Part shown: positions 35,795 through 36,712 of the stretch, in pieces | How positions within the stretch are numbered: position 1 is the first letter of the stretch | Layout: every line of letters begins with the position of its first letter | From: an uncultured Bacteroidales bacterium | Lineage (GTDB): Bacteria; Bacteroidota; Bacteroidia; Bacteroidales; Paludibacteraceae | Assembly (NCBI GenBank): GCA_903901975.1 | Contig: CAIUTB010000018.1 | Coordinates: forward strand, 1-36,712 | Length of the DNA stretch: 36,712 bases | Reading direction: 5' to 3' | Program-made: the position numbers and the translations under genes | Notes under the pieces: model-generated | Database searches by the model: none | What the model was told of the DNA's origin: nothing | Seen by the model: the letters and a program-made list of their open reading frames with translations, nothing else

Positions 35795-36313
35795 ATGATA
35801 GGTGTCAGTCATATTAAACTCAGGCATTTTCTTCCACTGATTATGACCTTGTTCCTTTTCAGTTGTATCAGCACTCAACAACTGGAATATCAGACCAATG
35901 TATACCAGAAATTGGCACTCCGGAAAGAATGTGGGGATAATTTCAGGTTGTACAATGAGGCTGCTTCATGGCTAAATGTAGCTTATGCAGATGCCAGCTG
36001 TTCCAGAACTGGGTTAGATTGTTCATGTTTGGTGTTCGAAATTTATAAAACGGTTTATGACAAAACTATTGAACGGAATACATCAGCCTTACTTAAAAAT
36101 AATTGTCGGAAAATCAACAAACATCAATTGAAAGCAGGTGATTTGGTGTTTTTCTGTACGAGCAGTAAACCAAAAGCTTATGTAAATCATGTAGGCATTT
36201 ACCTCAAACACAACAAGTTTATTCACGCTTCTGTATCGAGAGGAGTTATTGTTAGCGATCTGGACGAAAATTACTACAAGAAGAGTTGGATCTGTGGAGG
36301 AAGAGTTAAATAG
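35795..36313 (+). CDS. NlpC/P60 family lipoprotein (cell-wall peptidase)
   Basis: A 172-residue lipoprotein. The signal peptide (FLPLIMTLFLF) ends in lipobox LFSC with C24. The NlpC/P60 fold has the nucleophile C76 in GLDCSCLV (GxDCSGL in most members, with the glycine here a cysteine), then AGDLVFF near 114-120, H132 in NHVGIYL and H144 in FIHAS. These enzymes cut gamma-D-glutamyl-diaminopimelate bonds in peptidoglycan. It lies downstream of a divergent promoter region and before the rpsF gap. The glycine-to-cysteine change at the motif is unusual but need not abolish activity. Confidence 0.9.
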   Translation: MIGVSHIKLRHFLPLIMTLFLFSCISTQQLEYQTNVYQKLALRKECGDNFRLYNEAASWLNVAYADASCSRTGLDCSCLVFEIYKTVYDKTIERNTSALLKNNCRKINKHQLKAGDLVFFCTSSKPKAYVNHVGIYLKHNKFIHASVSRGVIVSDLDENYYKKSWICGGRVK

Positions 36314-36480
36314 TTTATAGTTAGTAGTTGGTAGTTTATAGTATGAAAGTAGTAATTTGACCACTTTGAAGCAAAGAAAGTGAACAAATTATTAAAAAAT
36401 ACCAGTCAACAACTATTAACTACCAACTATAAACTATTAAACCACCAACTATAAACTATTAACTACCGACTATAAACTAA
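36314..36480. repeat. Imperfect tandem and inverted repeats of an ACCAACTATAAACTA unit
   Basis: Units starting at 36422, 36444 and 36465 repeat with a 21-22-nt period. The stretch 36310-36346 holds the reverse complement (TAGTTTATAG...TAGTTGGTAGTTTATAG), so the two parts could form a long stem. This may end the lipoprotein transcript; no gene is seen. Confidence 0.65.
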
Positions 36481-36497
36481 AAAAAGAAAGAATCCCA

Positions 36498-36527
36498 TTG
36501 TCAATCAAACATTTATTACTATCTTTG
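36498..36527 (+). promoter_or_regulatory. rpsF promoter
   Basis: TTG at 36498-36500, exactly 19 nt, then TATCTTTG at 36520-36527: a full Bacteroidota sigma-ABfr-type promoter. The start codon of rpsF is about 45 nt beyond the predicted transcription start. Confidence 0.75.
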
Positions 36528-36578
36528 TACCCGCTTTAATAAAATATAGTATAAATAACTAAAAAGCTAACAAACAGT

Positions 36579-36712
36579 ATGTTAAACCATTATGAAACCG
36601 TTTTCATTCTAACTCCCGTTTTGTCTGATGTCCAGATGAAGGAAGCGGTAGAAAAATTCAAAGCCATCTTGACAGAAAATGGCGCAAAAATTACCAATGA
36701 AGAAAATTGGGG
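36579..36712 (+). CDS. rpsF: 30S ribosomal protein S6 (5' part)
   Basis: The first 44 codons read [20 protein letters not shown] and on through [15 protein letters not shown], the opening of ribosomal protein S6, which binds 16S rRNA with S18 in the small subunit. The gene runs off the window end. In Bacteroidota it is usually followed by rpsR and rplI in one operon; that cannot be seen here. Start ATG 36579 lies downstream of a full promoter. Confidence 0.95.
   Translation, partial: MLNHYETVFILTPVLSDVQMKEAVEKFKAILTENGAKITNEENW

Overview
The window reads as a chromosomal segment of a low-GC Bacteroidota bacterium, most likely Bacteroidales. Several promoters fit the Bacteroidota pattern (TTG, about 19 nt, then TAnnTTTG). 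The flanking genes are typical of the phylum: a GSCFA protein, FtsE-like ATPase, fused HisIE, POT peptide transporter, SdpR/SdpI pair and the short-type ProS. No species can be named from the sequence alone.

Positions 1-18253 are a defence island read entirely on the plus strand. It holds the C-terminal part of a DrmD-like SNF2 helicase that has lost its ATP-binding half, a 1338-residue DrmMI/PglX-like adenine methyltransferase with a visibly AT-richer specificity region, and a Septu-like ATPase + HNH pair. After these come three almost contiguous genes: a DUF6361-type protein, a double-HKD phospholipase D-like protein, and a large SNF2-like helicase. The last gene is a SF1 helicase with a coiled coil and a C-terminal PD-(D/E)XK-like nuclease. 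Gaps of 1, 2, 2 and 11 nt and one 14-nt overlap suggest two or three transcription units. The set mirrors DISARM slot by slot (methyltransferase, SNF2 helicase, second helicase, PLD, unknown subunit), yet I see no DrmA or DrmB. It is my best candidate for an undescribed or variant system.

Positions 18254-21310 are a decay zone. They hold a DNA-binding-type gene split by one in-frame TAA, an AbiEi-type antitoxin with an intact promoter/operator but only a C-terminal stub of its toxin, and an orphan HipB-like regulator with two operator-like repeats and no HipA.

Positions 21395-24990 hold a metallophosphoesterase, a structured region that may be a small RNA ending in a strong terminator, and an sdpR-sdpI-alpha/beta-hydrolase operon.

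From 25095 to the end the content is core genome: proS, an SDR epimerase, a zinc-ribbon protein, ftsE, hisIE, tRNA-Ser(CGA), a GSCFA protein, a POT transporter, a receiver/PEP-pyruvate-binding protein, an NlpC/P60 lipoprotein and the start of rpsF. Gaps here carry palindromic and tandem repeats, one of which (a heptamer) crosses a stop codon. All domain names come from reading motifs by eye; no search was run.
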